DNA of 11,269 bases from an uncultured Calothrix sp. (lineage in GTDB: Bacteria > Cyanobacteriota > Cyanobacteriia > Cyanobacteriales > Nostocaceae), in assembly GCA_937884685.1 (NCBI GenBank), contig CAKZYM010000628.1:1-11269 (forward strand), read 5' to 3'. Positions within the stretch are counted from its first letter, which is position 1, and every line of letters starts with the position of its first letter. The notes under the pieces were generated by a model that was given only the letters and a program-made list of their open reading frames with translations, was not told where the DNA came from and ran no database searches. Of this stretch, positions 1-7,745 are shown one piece after another. Made by a program: the position numbers and the translations under genes.

Positions 1-158
1 TCGTCATGTTGAACCGGAATTTATTGTATACCGGCTTAACTCGTGCAAAGAAGTTAGCGATTATTATTGGGAGTAAGAAAACAATTTCAATGTGCGTGCG
101 CTCAAGGAAGTCTCAGGAGAGATATACGCAGTTGAGGCAGAGATTGGTAAAGGTTTGA
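1..158 (+). CDS. RecD-like SF1 DNA helicase, C-terminal fragment (5' part outside window)
   Basis: An open frame runs in from the left edge (first full codon at 3) and ends at TGA 156-158, giving 51 residues. It contains RNLLYTGLTRAKKLAIIIGS, the helicase motif VI region typical of the C-terminal RecA-like domain of RecD/RecD2-type SF1 helicases. A basic tail follows (SRKSQERYTQLRQRL), of the kind found at the end of RecD2-like proteins. Such enzymes are ATP-driven DNA helicases acting in DNA repair. Only the last part is visible, so Walker A and the N-terminal regions cannot be checked. The gene converges on the RelE-UvrD helicase gene, whose stop codon lies 45 bp further on. A UvrD-type assignment is possible, but YTGLTRAKK followed by a short basic end fits RecD2 better. 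Confidence 0.75.
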   Translation, partial: VMLNRNLLYTGLTRAKKLAIIIGSKKTISMCVRSRKSQERYTQLRQRLVKV

Positions 159-203
159 TACAACAACACTCTTATTATAGTTATAGTTTGAAAAATAAAT
201 TTG

Positions 204-2351
204 TTAATTCAAATCAACATCCGGAATCAACGAACTAGGTTCTCCATAATAACTAACTACTACACAACGTTTAGCGCGGGTTGCTGATACATGAATTAAT
301 GAGCGTTCTGCATTCATTATTGCATTACGAGCAGCTTTATCGGAAGCGTTTTTTAATGCCGATTGTAAGGGTAGATAGTTATCATTAATTCCGGCTAAAA
401 TCACGTATTCAAATTGCAATCCTTTGACTCGATGCATTGTGGCAACTCTGACTCCTGGGTGAGATAAGTTGTCTGGTTGGCTGCGTTTGATTTGTTGGGT
501 TTTTATTCCTATTTCGTTGAGAACTGATATATATTGATTAACTAATTGATTTGTACGGACAACAATACAGCTATTGGAAAGGGGATTTCCTTCTTCTTCT
601 AGTTTTTGCAGGTATGTTTTAATAAATGCAATTTCTTCACTAAAGCTATCAAATCCGCGTATGATTGGTTCGTCTCCGTGGAGTAATGAGCGGTATCCTT
701 TTAAGTCGTCTTGGTTTCCATCTAAATCGTCAACTGTGACTCCAGCAAGGACGTTAGTTGCCCATTTTCTGGTTTCGTCGGTGGTACGATAGTTAATTCT
801 GAGTTTATGGGAGCGTCCCCGGATATCAATACCGCATCGGCTGAGAACGAGTTTGCGTCCGTAAATTCTTTGATGGGGGTCGCCAACGATAAAGATATCA
901 TTTCCGGTGTCTTTGGGGGGAACTATTTCCCGAATTAACGAGAAGGTGGCTTGACTCATGTCTTGAGCTTCGTCTACTATTACGGCTTTGAAGGGTAGGG
1001 TTTCACCAGGTTTGTTTTTTAGTAGACTGCAAACGTCGCTCATTGCGTCTTCGCTTTCTTTCCAGCCTTTTTGTTGCAGAAAGGAGCGATATTCTTCAAA
1101 TACCTTCCAAATTGCCGCTCTATCGGCTCGATTTAATCTGGTACCTCTTCCGCTTCTGGGAACTTTCAGATATTGTTTGAGGGAGCTTATTTTATTGGCT
1201 TGAATTACTTCTTTCCTTTCGTCTTTGTAAAATTCAAGGCTAAGTGAAGGGGTTTCTGGTTTGCAGGTGTAAGCTTTTTCCCAGAGTTCTGCAACTTGCT
1301 CATCGTAGACGATTTTGGCATTAATACCTTCACTTTTTAAGAAAGATGATACCCAAGAATCGATATTTTCAACTTTAATACGTTTCATGGTTTCGGAGGA
1401 GCAGATTTTCCGTAAGTTGGCTTCGATATCTACCGCTAAGTTACGAGTAAACGTTGTAAATAAAATGCGATCGCCATTATTTGTAAATCGATTTTCAGCC
1501 AGCCATTTAGCTCTATGCATTGCTACGACTGTTTTTCCGGTTCCCGCACCTCCTAATACTCTCACAGGACCTTTCCAATCACGTTCGACTAAGCGTCTTT
1601 GACTGGGATGCAAAAATACGCGCCATTTTTCTAAAGGTGCTGCGAGTATTTCTAGTAATTCAGCGTCATCTTCAACAACTCGGAAGCGACGTTTGCTGTC
1701 ATCGGTTTGTAATGCTGCATCAATATTATCAGTATCTACTTTCTGCTCGGTTTTCTTAAACTGTTGCGCTAGAGTTTCTTCAACCGAGTAACCAGCACCT
1801 ATCATTAACAAAGCGTCTGCTGCTTCTTCTGGTAGTTGAGGAATAATTTGGTCAATATCGGTATCGGTGACGACAGCACGAATTGCTGTTAATAATTCGT
1901 TGGGAATACCAAGTCGGAGCAGATATTTATCGGGTATTTTATCGAATCTACCGGGGATTTCAGGAGCTTTCCGGTTGGTAATTTCCGTTTCGATAGCGCT
2001 AACTTGTTCAATGTCAATGATTTGTAGCGAACCGGATTCTGGGTTAATTTTACACACTCGACGTTGTGCCCAATCGTAAGCTTCATCATGGTTATCAACC
2101 CAAAGTAAAGTGTAGATATTTCCTTTACTGGGTTTGAGGACAATAGCTCTGTAAGAACCGTCAACTCGAACTGATTTTAAATTGGGGTCTTTAGCATTGT
2201 TGATTTTCTCATAATTAATACCCGAACTAGTTGGGTCTTTTTTGAATTTTTCTATAAAGTCTGTAGTTCTAGCTTGAGTTCTTTTAGGTAATTTACTAAA
2301 AGCATCGAGAAAATCTGCTGATATTGCTAATTTAGGTTGATGTTTTAACAT
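204..2351 (-). CDS. RelE/ParE-like domain fused to UvrD-type SF1 helicase
   Basis: A 715-residue, apparently intact protein. Residues about 8-100 resemble a RelE/ParE-fold domain, with a conserved-looking core (LKSVRVDGSYRAIVLKP, then LLWVDNHDEAYDWA). A charged linker of about 140 residues follows. The helicase begins near 246 with a Q-motif-like FLHPSQRRLVER. Walker A is GGAGTGKT (267-274), Walker B IVDEAQD (458-464), motif III IVGDPHQRIYG (488-498), motif IV LRINYRTT (517-524), motif V VATMHRVKGLQFEYVILAG (636-654) and motif VI HVSATRAKR (687-695). All catalytic motifs are present, so it should be an active ATP-dependent DNA translocase or helicase. The ATG directly abuts a heptamer array, and no Shine-Dalgarno sequence is visible upstream. 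It is the last gene of the minus-strand cluster, 420 bp after the giant helicase. Whether the RelE-like part cleaves RNA or only binds is not decidable here. A role in defence is inferred from the neighbours. Confidence 0.88.
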   Translation of the reverse strand: MLKHQPKLAISADFLDAFSKLPKRTQARTTDFIEKFKKDPTSSGINYEKINNAKDPNLKSVRVDGSYRAIVLKPSKGNIYTLLWVDNHDEAYDWAQRRVCKINPESGSLQIIDIEQVSAIETEITNRKAPEIPGRFDKIPDKYLLRLGIPNELLTAIRAVVTDTDIDQIIPQLPEEAADALLMIGAGYSVEETLAQQFKKTEQKVDTDNIDAALQTDDSKRRFRVVEDDAELLEILAAPLEKWRVFLHPSQRRLVERDWKGPVRVLGGAGTGKTVVAMHRAKWLAENRFTNNGDRILFTTFTRNLAVDIEANLRKICSSETMKRIKVENIDSWVSSFLKSEGINAKIVYDEQVAELWEKAYTCKPETPSLSLEFYKDERKEVIQANKISSLKQYLKVPRSGRGTRLNRADRAAIWKVFEEYRSFLQQKGWKESEDAMSDVCSLLKNKPGETLPFKAVIVDEAQDMSQATFSLIREIVPPKDTGNDIFIVGDPHQRIYGRKLVLSRCGIDIRGRSHKLRINYRTTDETRKWATNVLAGVTVDDLDGNQDDLKGYRSLLHGDEPIIRGFDSFSEEIAFIKTYLQKLEEEGNPLSNSCIVVRTNQLVNQYISVLNEIGIKTQQIKRSQPDNLSHPGVRVATMHRVKGLQFEYVILAGINDNYLPLQSALKNASDKAARNAIMNAERSLIHVSATRAKRCVVVSYYGEPSSLIPDVDLN

Positions 2352-2421
2352 GGGAATTGGGAATTGGGAATTGGGAATTGGTAATTGGTAATTGGTAATT
2401 AATAATTAATAATTAATAATT
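2352..2421. repeat. Ten-unit 7-bp tandem repeat abutting the RelE-UvrD start codon
   Basis: Read on the plus strand, ten consecutive 7-bp units run without a break: four GGGAATT (2352-2379), three GGTAATT (2380-2400) and three AATAATT (2401-2421). Short tandem heptamers are common in heterocystous cyanobacteria. The array begins at the base next to the ATG (2349-2351) of the helicase gene, so it forms the whole proximal leader and contains no ribosome binding site. Confidence 0.93.
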
Positions 2422-2425
2422 GGTC

Positions 2426-2636
2426 GTAGGGTGCTGTGACGGTCACGATAAACTATCAAACATAATCAAAAAATTTGTACATACCGTCACGCACCATTTA
2501 AAATTAAAAAAATTATCAATCATTATGTTTTATTCAATCAATAACTAATTAGTGTTCAAGGAAGTTATTGGTGCGTTACAGCAAACCCTCATCTGTTGTT
2601 TTTCTATCAAATTATTAAAAGCTGTAACACACCCTA
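2426..2636. repeat. MITE-like composite element with two internal inverted repeats
   Basis: The segment starts with GTAGGGTG (2426-2433) and ends with its exact complement CACCCTAC (2629-2636). Inside lie two hairpin-forming pairs. The first is GGTGCTGTGACGGT (2430-2443) with ACCGTCACGCACC (2483-2495), complementary apart from one bulged base. The second is GGTGCGTTACAGC (2570-2582) with GCTGTAACACACC (2621-2633), with one mismatch. The segment has no convincing reading frame. AATAATT occurs near both outer ends (2415-2421 and 2638-2644), which could be a target duplication or just local AT-rich repeats. It looks like one composite, or two nested, non-autonomous cyanobacterial elements. The boundary calls are inference. 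Confidence 0.6.
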
Positions 2637-2666
2637 CAATAATTAAAATATTTTATTCATAAACAG

Positions 2667-2700
2667 TAATTTAGGTTGATGCTTTAACATAAGGGAATTG
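2667..2700 (-). repeat. Second copy of the 5' end of the RelE-UvrD gene
   Basis: Positions 2667-2690 match 2328-2351 at 23 of 24 bases. The only difference is C at 2682 against T at 2343, which is synonymous (AAG for AAA, Lys). The copy carries an ATG (2690-2688) and the same first eight codons, MLKHQPKL. After two extra bases it continues into GGGAATTG, the first unit of the heptamer array next to the real start. Past codon 8 the copy diverges and its frame stops after 15 codons (MLKHQPKLLFMNKIF). It is best read as a duplicated gene start left by insertion or rearrangement in the spacer, and less likely as a leader peptide. No Shine-Dalgarno sequence precedes it. Confidence 0.8.
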
Positions 2701-2713
2701 ATATTAAAACCAC

Positions 2714-2741
2714 GTTAGCGAAGCGTGTCCGAAGGACATAC
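2714..2741. repeat. Short palindromic interspersed repeat (GCGAAGC / GTCCGAAGGAC)
   Basis: Two tiny stem-loops occur side by side: GC-GAA-GC (2718-2724) and GTCC-GAA-GGAC (2727-2737). From memory, this sequence type (AGCGTGTCCGAAGGACATAC) is a common interspersed repeat in Nostocales genomes. It lies between the giant-helicase stop codon and the rest of the spacer. It may form weak RNA hairpins, but no T-run follows, so I do not call it a terminator. Confidence 0.6.
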
Positions 2742-2776
2742 TACGAACCACGAACCACTAACCACGAACCACTAAC
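2742..2776. repeat. Heptamer array (YACGAAC/CACTAAC) overlapping the giant-helicase stop codon
   Basis: Five 7-bp units follow each other on the plus strand: TACGAAC, CACGAAC, CACTAAC, CACGAAC, CACTAAC. The TAG stop of the giant helicase (2774-2772) lies in the last unit, so the array supplies the end of that reading frame. The same heptamer family recurs at 9133-9167 and 9582-9616. Confidence 0.9.
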
Positions 2777-5700
2777 TCAAATACTTCTTCTTAAACTCCT
2801 CCGGATTAACCAAAACCTCATTAATACAAAAAACTTTCCATCCACGATTTTCAAAACATTTACGACTATCAATATCTTCTTCAACTAATAAAGCTAATTT
2901 ATCCGACAACCAAGCAAATTCAGCTTCGGCTATTACAACATCATTACTATCAATTAATTCATAACCAACCTCCGGTAATTTCCAATTATGATTTTGCATA
3001 TGTTTAAGTAAATATAATGCTGTTTCGTCAAAGATTAATTCCTCTAATTTCTGCCAAGCTGCTGAATTCTTATATTTGGTATTTACTGCTGTAGATAGAT
3101 TAGTTTTTGGTGGTTGAAGTTGGGTATTTAGATTATTTTTATTTCCTTTAACCGTGACTACATAGCTGTGGTCGATAAACTGTAAAATATTGAAGTAGCG
3201 TAAAACTCCTACCCAAGCTTTTTGTAGTTCTTTATCGTTTTCTGTTGCTGTATCATCTAAGTTAATTACAGCGAATGACCCGTTACTTTCTTGATTGCTA
3301 TGTCGTTGAGAATCTATTGAAATATATATATTGACTAATTTATTATCGTTTTTGCTGTATTCAACATGGCTCAAGATACGTTTTGATTCTGTTGGTAAAA
3401 ATGCATCAACTACATGATTATTCGTAAGCTGTAAAACTTGATTTTGCCAATCAAGACGAGATTTATCATCTTTAAAGTTAACTTTATCCATTTGGGCTAC
3501 AGTTCGCATTAGTGCAAAGTTAGTCCATAATTTTTTATCGGGATTCTTTAAAAAGTTAACTAGCCAAATAAAACTGCTTTTTTCAGCTAGAGGACGTAAT
3601 TGTTCGCAGTTGTATTTTTCATAGAAAGTAGTTTCTCTATTAATAAATTGCGAATTCAGACCAATATCTAATAAATCAATACAAAAATCATTTAAATTCA
3701 CATTTGTTTTATTGGACAACTGCGAATCTACATCTCCCCAGGATAAAGACCAAACATGATATTTATTACTTTTAGCAATTGCCATTCTCTGCAAAAAATC
3801 TTCACCAATCCGATGCTCGTGATATTGCCATCCATCGGTAAATATTGCAATGGGTTTTATATTAGATGAATTCTTCGCAGGATAAAAAACAAAATCGGCT
3901 CTACTAGGAATTTCTACACCTTGATTAATTCCTAGTTCAACTTGCGGTTCTATATTCCAATCTTGATTGCCAATTTTAATAAAATATCCGGCTTTTCCGT
4001 TAACTATTTCTTTGCGGAGAATGACGGATTGTTCTTGATTATTTTCATCTTGATAACGGTAGCGCTGTAGTGCTTCTATAAATCGCAATTCGAGTATGCT
4101 ATCAAATAATGCATTTAATTTAACTTGCGATAGCGGACTTTCTGTTTCGTGGAGTTGCTGACGATGATTTAATATGGTGTTGAGTAGGTCAATTGCGGTT
4201 CTACGACTGGTTTGGTCTTGGTCGTAACCGTTGCGATAACCGTACAAGCAGTTGTAACAACCGTCGTCACAATCGCAAGCTCGTAATATCACTAATGCTT
4301 TTTCAAGTACCGAGAAGAAAGCTTCTTTATCACGAACTAACTGTCTGAGATATCCGGTTCCACCGGGGATTGTATCGTGGAGGAATAAAAAGGGTTTGCG
4401 TAATAAGCTGGGTGTGTTTTCTTGGGGTTCTTGATTGACTAAGGTTCGTAAATGGTCTACTTGACCTTTGAAATGTTGTTTTAATCCCAGTTGCAAAGCT
4501 GCTATAAATGAATGCAGTTTTCTATCGGAAGTTAAGGTATCGACGGGTAATAATATCCGAATTGCTTCTGATTCAAATTGTCGGAATAAATAGAGAATAT
4601 CGGTAAAGTCTTTTTCGGTAGCGTTTTGATTACGAGGACAAATTAAGGTATGTTCCGATTTTTCGGGGTCGGTTTGGACTTTACCGCAATGACGACATAT
4701 CCTAAATCCGGGACGGGGACGACTGACACCTGCGATTTCAAAGTTTTCTGTTTGGGAATTACCTTCTCCAAAGTTGACTTCCCGGAAGGTGACTTTAGAA
4801 ATTAACTCAAATCCAAAGGGGAATTCATCATCTTGGATGACAAAGGTTTTTTCTCTCGCTTCAGGTTCAAAATCTACCAGCATTTGCTGGGTGAAAAATG
4901 CGGGTTTTCTTTCGTCTGTATCATCACCGATACGACTTTCTCTAGCGCTAGAGTTAGCCATTACCTGACGCAATCGTACCATTTTTCGCAAACGTCCTTT
5001 GTCCGACCACATTTTATCTCCACAGCGGGGACAGTTCGGTTGTTTGGCTACTTCTAATATTGCTTGAGCTGCATAGGAACAGTTTCTACACAATCGCCAT
5101 TCTTCGATTTTAGAAAGATTTAGGTCAATTTGGTCGATTTTAACCCGCTTTCCTTCAGCGTAGAAAACGTTACTGGGAGCGAGTTCTTTGAGTGCGATCG
5201 CGCTGGGACGTTCGTACTCGAAGGTAAAGGTTTCGTATTTGCCCGTGGTACTATTGCCTTTAATGTTCTTCAATCGCCAAATTATCGAACGTAGAATCAC
5301 ACCAGGTTCTGGGAATGCGTAATTGGGTAACAATCCTTCATCGGTAAAGAAGTTAAGGATATTTTTATCGTTGATTGTTTTAACCAACTCCATTAACCCG
5401 CTACGCTCTCGCTGGAGTTCTGCTAGTTCTTCCTCATGATTTTCGCTACGAGCTGCTTGTTCTTTATCTTTGATTCGTCGTCGCAAGGTTTCAATTTGAT
5501 TCTTTAGCAAACGACGTTCTTCAACAACTTCCTGTAAACGATTAAGGATTCTCCAACGCAATCCACCATTATCATTATTGCCTTTTTCAATAAATATTTG
5601 TAGCTGTTGGGCTGTTCTTGGGGTTATTTGGTTCTCAAATAGTTCTAAAAATGATTGTAGTAAACTTGATTGTTGGGTTTCGATAAAACTCAGCCAAGTA

Positions 5701-6452
5701 TAGGGAAAGCGCAATAAATCTCGTTTGTGTACGTTATCTAATACCTTCCCAAATCGTTCGGGAAACTGTTCTGGGTTAATTCCCGTTTCTACCCAACAGT
5801 CTAAAGCATAAGCTGTTAACTGACGCTGTAAAATTGCTGAAGCATCAAGATAAGAACCGGGAGTATCCACACCACCCGCAATCATCAGCATCGGGTCAGC
5901 CCAAAAGTATAAATCGTGGGGTTTACCGTTAGCAATTGTACTGATAAAAGCATTCCCGTCTCTTCTTCCCGCTCGACCGATACGTTGCTGGTAGTTGGCT
6001 TGATTGGGAGGTACGGAACATAATAGAACGGAAGAAAGCGTACCGATATCAATCCCCATTTCTAAAGTTGAGGTAGCCGAAATCACGTTCGGGTCGTAGC
6101 GATGGTTGCTGTTAATAAAGCGGTTTTCTAATTCTTCTCGGACTTCTCTTTCTAATAATCCCGTGTGTTCCCTTGCAAAAATTCGCCAAACTTGACCTTT
6201 AGCGTAAAGGTTGCGGTAAAAGTTAAGCGCATCCCCTGCGGATTGTTGATATTGTCCCTTACATTTGGGTCGCAGACAAGGCATTTGCGTCCACCAGTTT
6301 AATTCTTGGGAAGAAACAGTAACTCGGTGTCCGCATTCGTCACATTGAAAGTATAGCGCTATGGTATCTAAATGTAGCGCTTCTTGTTCAATACCCCAAA
6401 CTTTAATTCCCTTCGTTGTTTGGCGATCGCCAAAAATATGATGTTTAACCAA
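2772..6452 (-). CDS. Giant helicase, C-terminal segment: RecA2, DUF1998/MZB and nuclease-like tail
   Basis: 1226 residues if started at TTG 6452. The frame itself is open from 6596, just after the second TAA. A zinc pair (CDEC 37-40, then CLRPKC 59-64) precedes the rest of RecA2: ISATSTLEMGIDIG (124-137, motif V) and QQRIGRAGRR (155-164, motif VI). A charged coiled coil spans about 303-362. Further cysteine sets are CRNC/CPRC (455-477) and CRHC with C605. The DUF1998/MZB-like block is HDTIPGGTGYLRQLV (692-706) plus the cluster CDCDDGCYNCLYGYRN (726-741). Residues about 780-910 look like a PD-(D/E)XK-type nuclease fold. The last 100 residues hold another small module. No ATG or Shine-Dalgarno sequence precedes the TTG, and the first ATG comes 56 codons in. 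Independent translation is therefore doubtful, and this is probably the 3' part of the interrupted gene. Confidence 0.72.
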   Translation of the reverse strand: MVKHHIFGDRQTTKGIKVWGIEQEALHLDTIALYFQCDECGHRVTVSSQELNWWTQMPCLRPKCKGQYQQSAGDALNFYRNLYAKGQVWRIFAREHTGLLEREVREELENRFINSNHRYDPNVISATSTLEMGIDIGTLSSVLLCSVPPNQANYQQRIGRAGRRDGNAFISTIANGKPHDLYFWADPMLMIAGGVDTPGSYLDASAILQRQLTAYALDCWVETGINPEQFPERFGKVLDNVHKRDLLRFPYTWLSFIETQQSSLLQSFLELFENQITPRTAQQLQIFIEKGNNDNGGLRWRILNRLQEVVEERRLLKNQIETLRRRIKDKEQAARSENHEEELAELQRERSGLMELVKTINDKNILNFFTDEGLLPNYAFPEPGVILRSIIWRLKNIKGNSTTGKYETFTFEYERPSAIALKELAPSNVFYAEGKRVKIDQIDLNLSKIEEWRLCRNCSYAAQAILEVAKQPNCPRCGDKMWSDKGRLRKMVRLRQVMANSSARESRIGDDTDERKPAFFTQQMLVDFEPEAREKTFVIQDDEFPFGFELISKVTFREVNFGEGNSQTENFEIAGVSRPRPGFRICRHCGKVQTDPEKSEHTLICPRNQNATEKDFTDILYLFRQFESEAIRILLPVDTLTSDRKLHSFIAALQLGLKQHFKGQVDHLRTLVNQEPQENTPSLLRKPFLFLHDTIPGGTGYLRQLVRDKEAFFSVLEKALVILRACDCDDGCYNCLYGYRNGYDQDQTSRRTAIDLLNTILNHRQQLHETESPLSQVKLNALFDSILELRFIEALQRYRYQDENNQEQSVILRKEIVNGKAGYFIKIGNQDWNIEPQVELGINQGVEIPSRADFVFYPAKNSSNIKPIAIFTDGWQYHEHRIGEDFLQRMAIAKSNKYHVWSLSWGDVDSQLSNKTNVNLNDFCIDLLDIGLNSQFINRETTFYEKYNCEQLRPLAEKSSFIWLVNFLKNPDKKLWTNFALMRTVAQMDKVNFKDDKSRLDWQNQVLQLTNNHVVDAFLPTESKRILSHVEYSKNDNKLVNIYISIDSQRHSNQESNGSFAVINLDDTATENDKELQKAWVGVLRYFNILQFIDHSYVVTVKGNKNNLNTQLQPPKTNLSTAVNTKYKNSAAWQKLEELIFDETALYLLKHMQNHNWKLPEVGYELIDSNDVVIAEAEFAWLSDKLALLVEEDIDSRKCFENRGWKVFCINEVLVNPEEFKKKYLS

Positions 6453-6596
6453 GCTGTTTAAAACGATGTTGTAGAGATTTTCGGCTTGGTTAAGGATTAA
6501 TATATTTTTTTCGTCTACAAATAACTTATAAAGCCAAGTTTCGCACCAGCTTCCGGAAGATTTAATTACGGTTTCAAAGCTGGAATTGAATTTACC

Positions 6597-7745
6597 TTAT
6601 TGAACCAAATATACTGGCGCTAGGGATGCAGCAAATCCCGGCATAAATAAAGGTTTTTGTAATAAGAAAGTGCTACCACCGCTTTCAATATAGTTATTTG
6701 TCGCTGCGTGTAAAATACCACCACGCTGGCGCAAGTGATGAATAAATCCTAATAAAAATCGAGTTAATTCTTCCGGTTGTAAAGCTTCTAAACCACCAAT
6801 TTCATTACGTAATATTTCTAGTAATTCCGGTATTAAATTTTTAATTAAATCTGGATTTAAATAAATTGCACAGCTAGCAGTTCGTTCCAAAGAACCACCA
6901 AAAGAAGTTCTTAAACCAACTTCCGCAACCACTTCCCAATCCAATCTTTTATCAATCAATTCCACAAGATTGGCTGAAGCTTTAGCGGTTTTTTGTAAAT
7001 CTTCCCATTCGTATAACCACTCTAAATCCGAAGGCATAAAAGTAGCAACATAATCCTCATCCGAACCAATTTTATTACGCCAATATTGATTAAAATCAGT
7101 CCGAATTTCAGCCAAATTACATCCAGCTTTACCATTCAGATACTGTCTTAAAGCAGTTCTTAAAGTAGTACGGAAAGTGCGAGTTTGAAAAAATCCCGCT
7201 CGATGGGCTGCATCCTGTACCGAATCCGAGAAAGTAATTAATTTGCGGTCATCATTGTAACTCGATGCAAATAACGTTCCAATCGCAGCACTAGCCAAAC
7301 TCGCAGCACGAGAACCCAAAATTGATAAACCATTTTTGCTACCGCAGAACGGACAATCATGAGTAGAAATACGGCGATTATTCCCATCCTTGGTTTTGTA
7401 TACCTGAATAAGAGTTTCTTGGTCGGGTTCTACAATAGAAATTAAATTTTCGCTCCCACATCCACTACAGTTATCTCTATCAGTACTATTAAGAGTAAGA
7501 CAATCACCACATAACTTCCAACTATTCCAATTATCAAGCTTCCTTCCCTGAAGATTGGGGAAAACATAGCTAATTAAAGTGTCCTTAGAAAAATAAGCTT
7601 TATAAAAATCCCGCAGATTACAGCCAATCTTCTTATCACCCGTCTTTCTTCTCAATCCTCCCCATCCCGTACTACCGCAATCCCGACAGTGAATTACCGG
7701 GAGAGTACGAACTTTATCTTCCGCAACTTGGTCATCAGCAAGCAC
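6597..7745 (-). CDS. Giant helicase, middle segment: zinc knuckles and start of RecA2
   Basis: 382 residues between the two in-frame TAA codons. The frame restarts at GTG 7745 directly after the stop (TAA GTG), with no good Shine-Dalgarno sequence, though termination-reinitiation is conceivable. Cysteine pairs at 20/23, 79/82, 93/96 and 131/134 suggest zinc binding. KLITFSDSVQDAAHRAGF (168-185) is the motif IV region that opens the second RecA-like domain in YprA/DruE/DrmA-type helicases. The rest is a helical insertion without recognisable motifs. The segment has neither a Walker A nor a motif VI, so it cannot be a helicase alone. It makes sense only as part of the larger protein, or as a subunit of a split enzyme. 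Confidence 0.72.
   Translation of the reverse strand: MLADDQVAEDKVRTLPVIHCRDCGSTGWGGLRRKTGDKKIGCNLRDFYKAYFSKDTLISYVFPNLQGRKLDNWNSWKLCGDCLTLNSTDRDNCSGCGSENLISIVEPDQETLIQVYKTKDGNNRRISTHDCPFCGSKNGLSILGSRAASLASAAIGTLFASSYNDDRKLITFSDSVQDAAHRAGFFQTRTFRTTLRTALRQYLNGKAGCNLAEIRTDFNQYWRNKIGSDEDYVATFMPSDLEWLYEWEDLQKTAKASANLVELIDKRLDWEVVAEVGLRTSFGGSLERTASCAIYLNPDLIKNLIPELLEILRNEIGGLEALQPEELTRFLLGFIHHLRQRGGILHAATNNYIESGGSTFLLQKPLFMPGFAASLAPVYLVQ

Noticed and set aside
159..203. Bidirectional terminator between the convergent helicase genes
   Set aside because: Only a weak TTTGAA/TTCAAA pairing with a long loop is visible, extending into the RelE-UvrD gene, and no GC stem is present.
988..1759. Several plus-strand open frames opposite the RelE-UvrD helicase
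   Set aside because: They are antisense shadows of a gene with complete helicase motifs and show no motif of their own.
1889..2164. Minus-strand open frame of 91 codons
   Set aside because: It lies inside the RelE-UvrD gene in another frame and its translation has no recognisable motif.
2352..2421. CRISPR array
   Set aside because: Units are contiguous 7-mers without spacers, as are the other heptamer arrays, and there are no cas genes.
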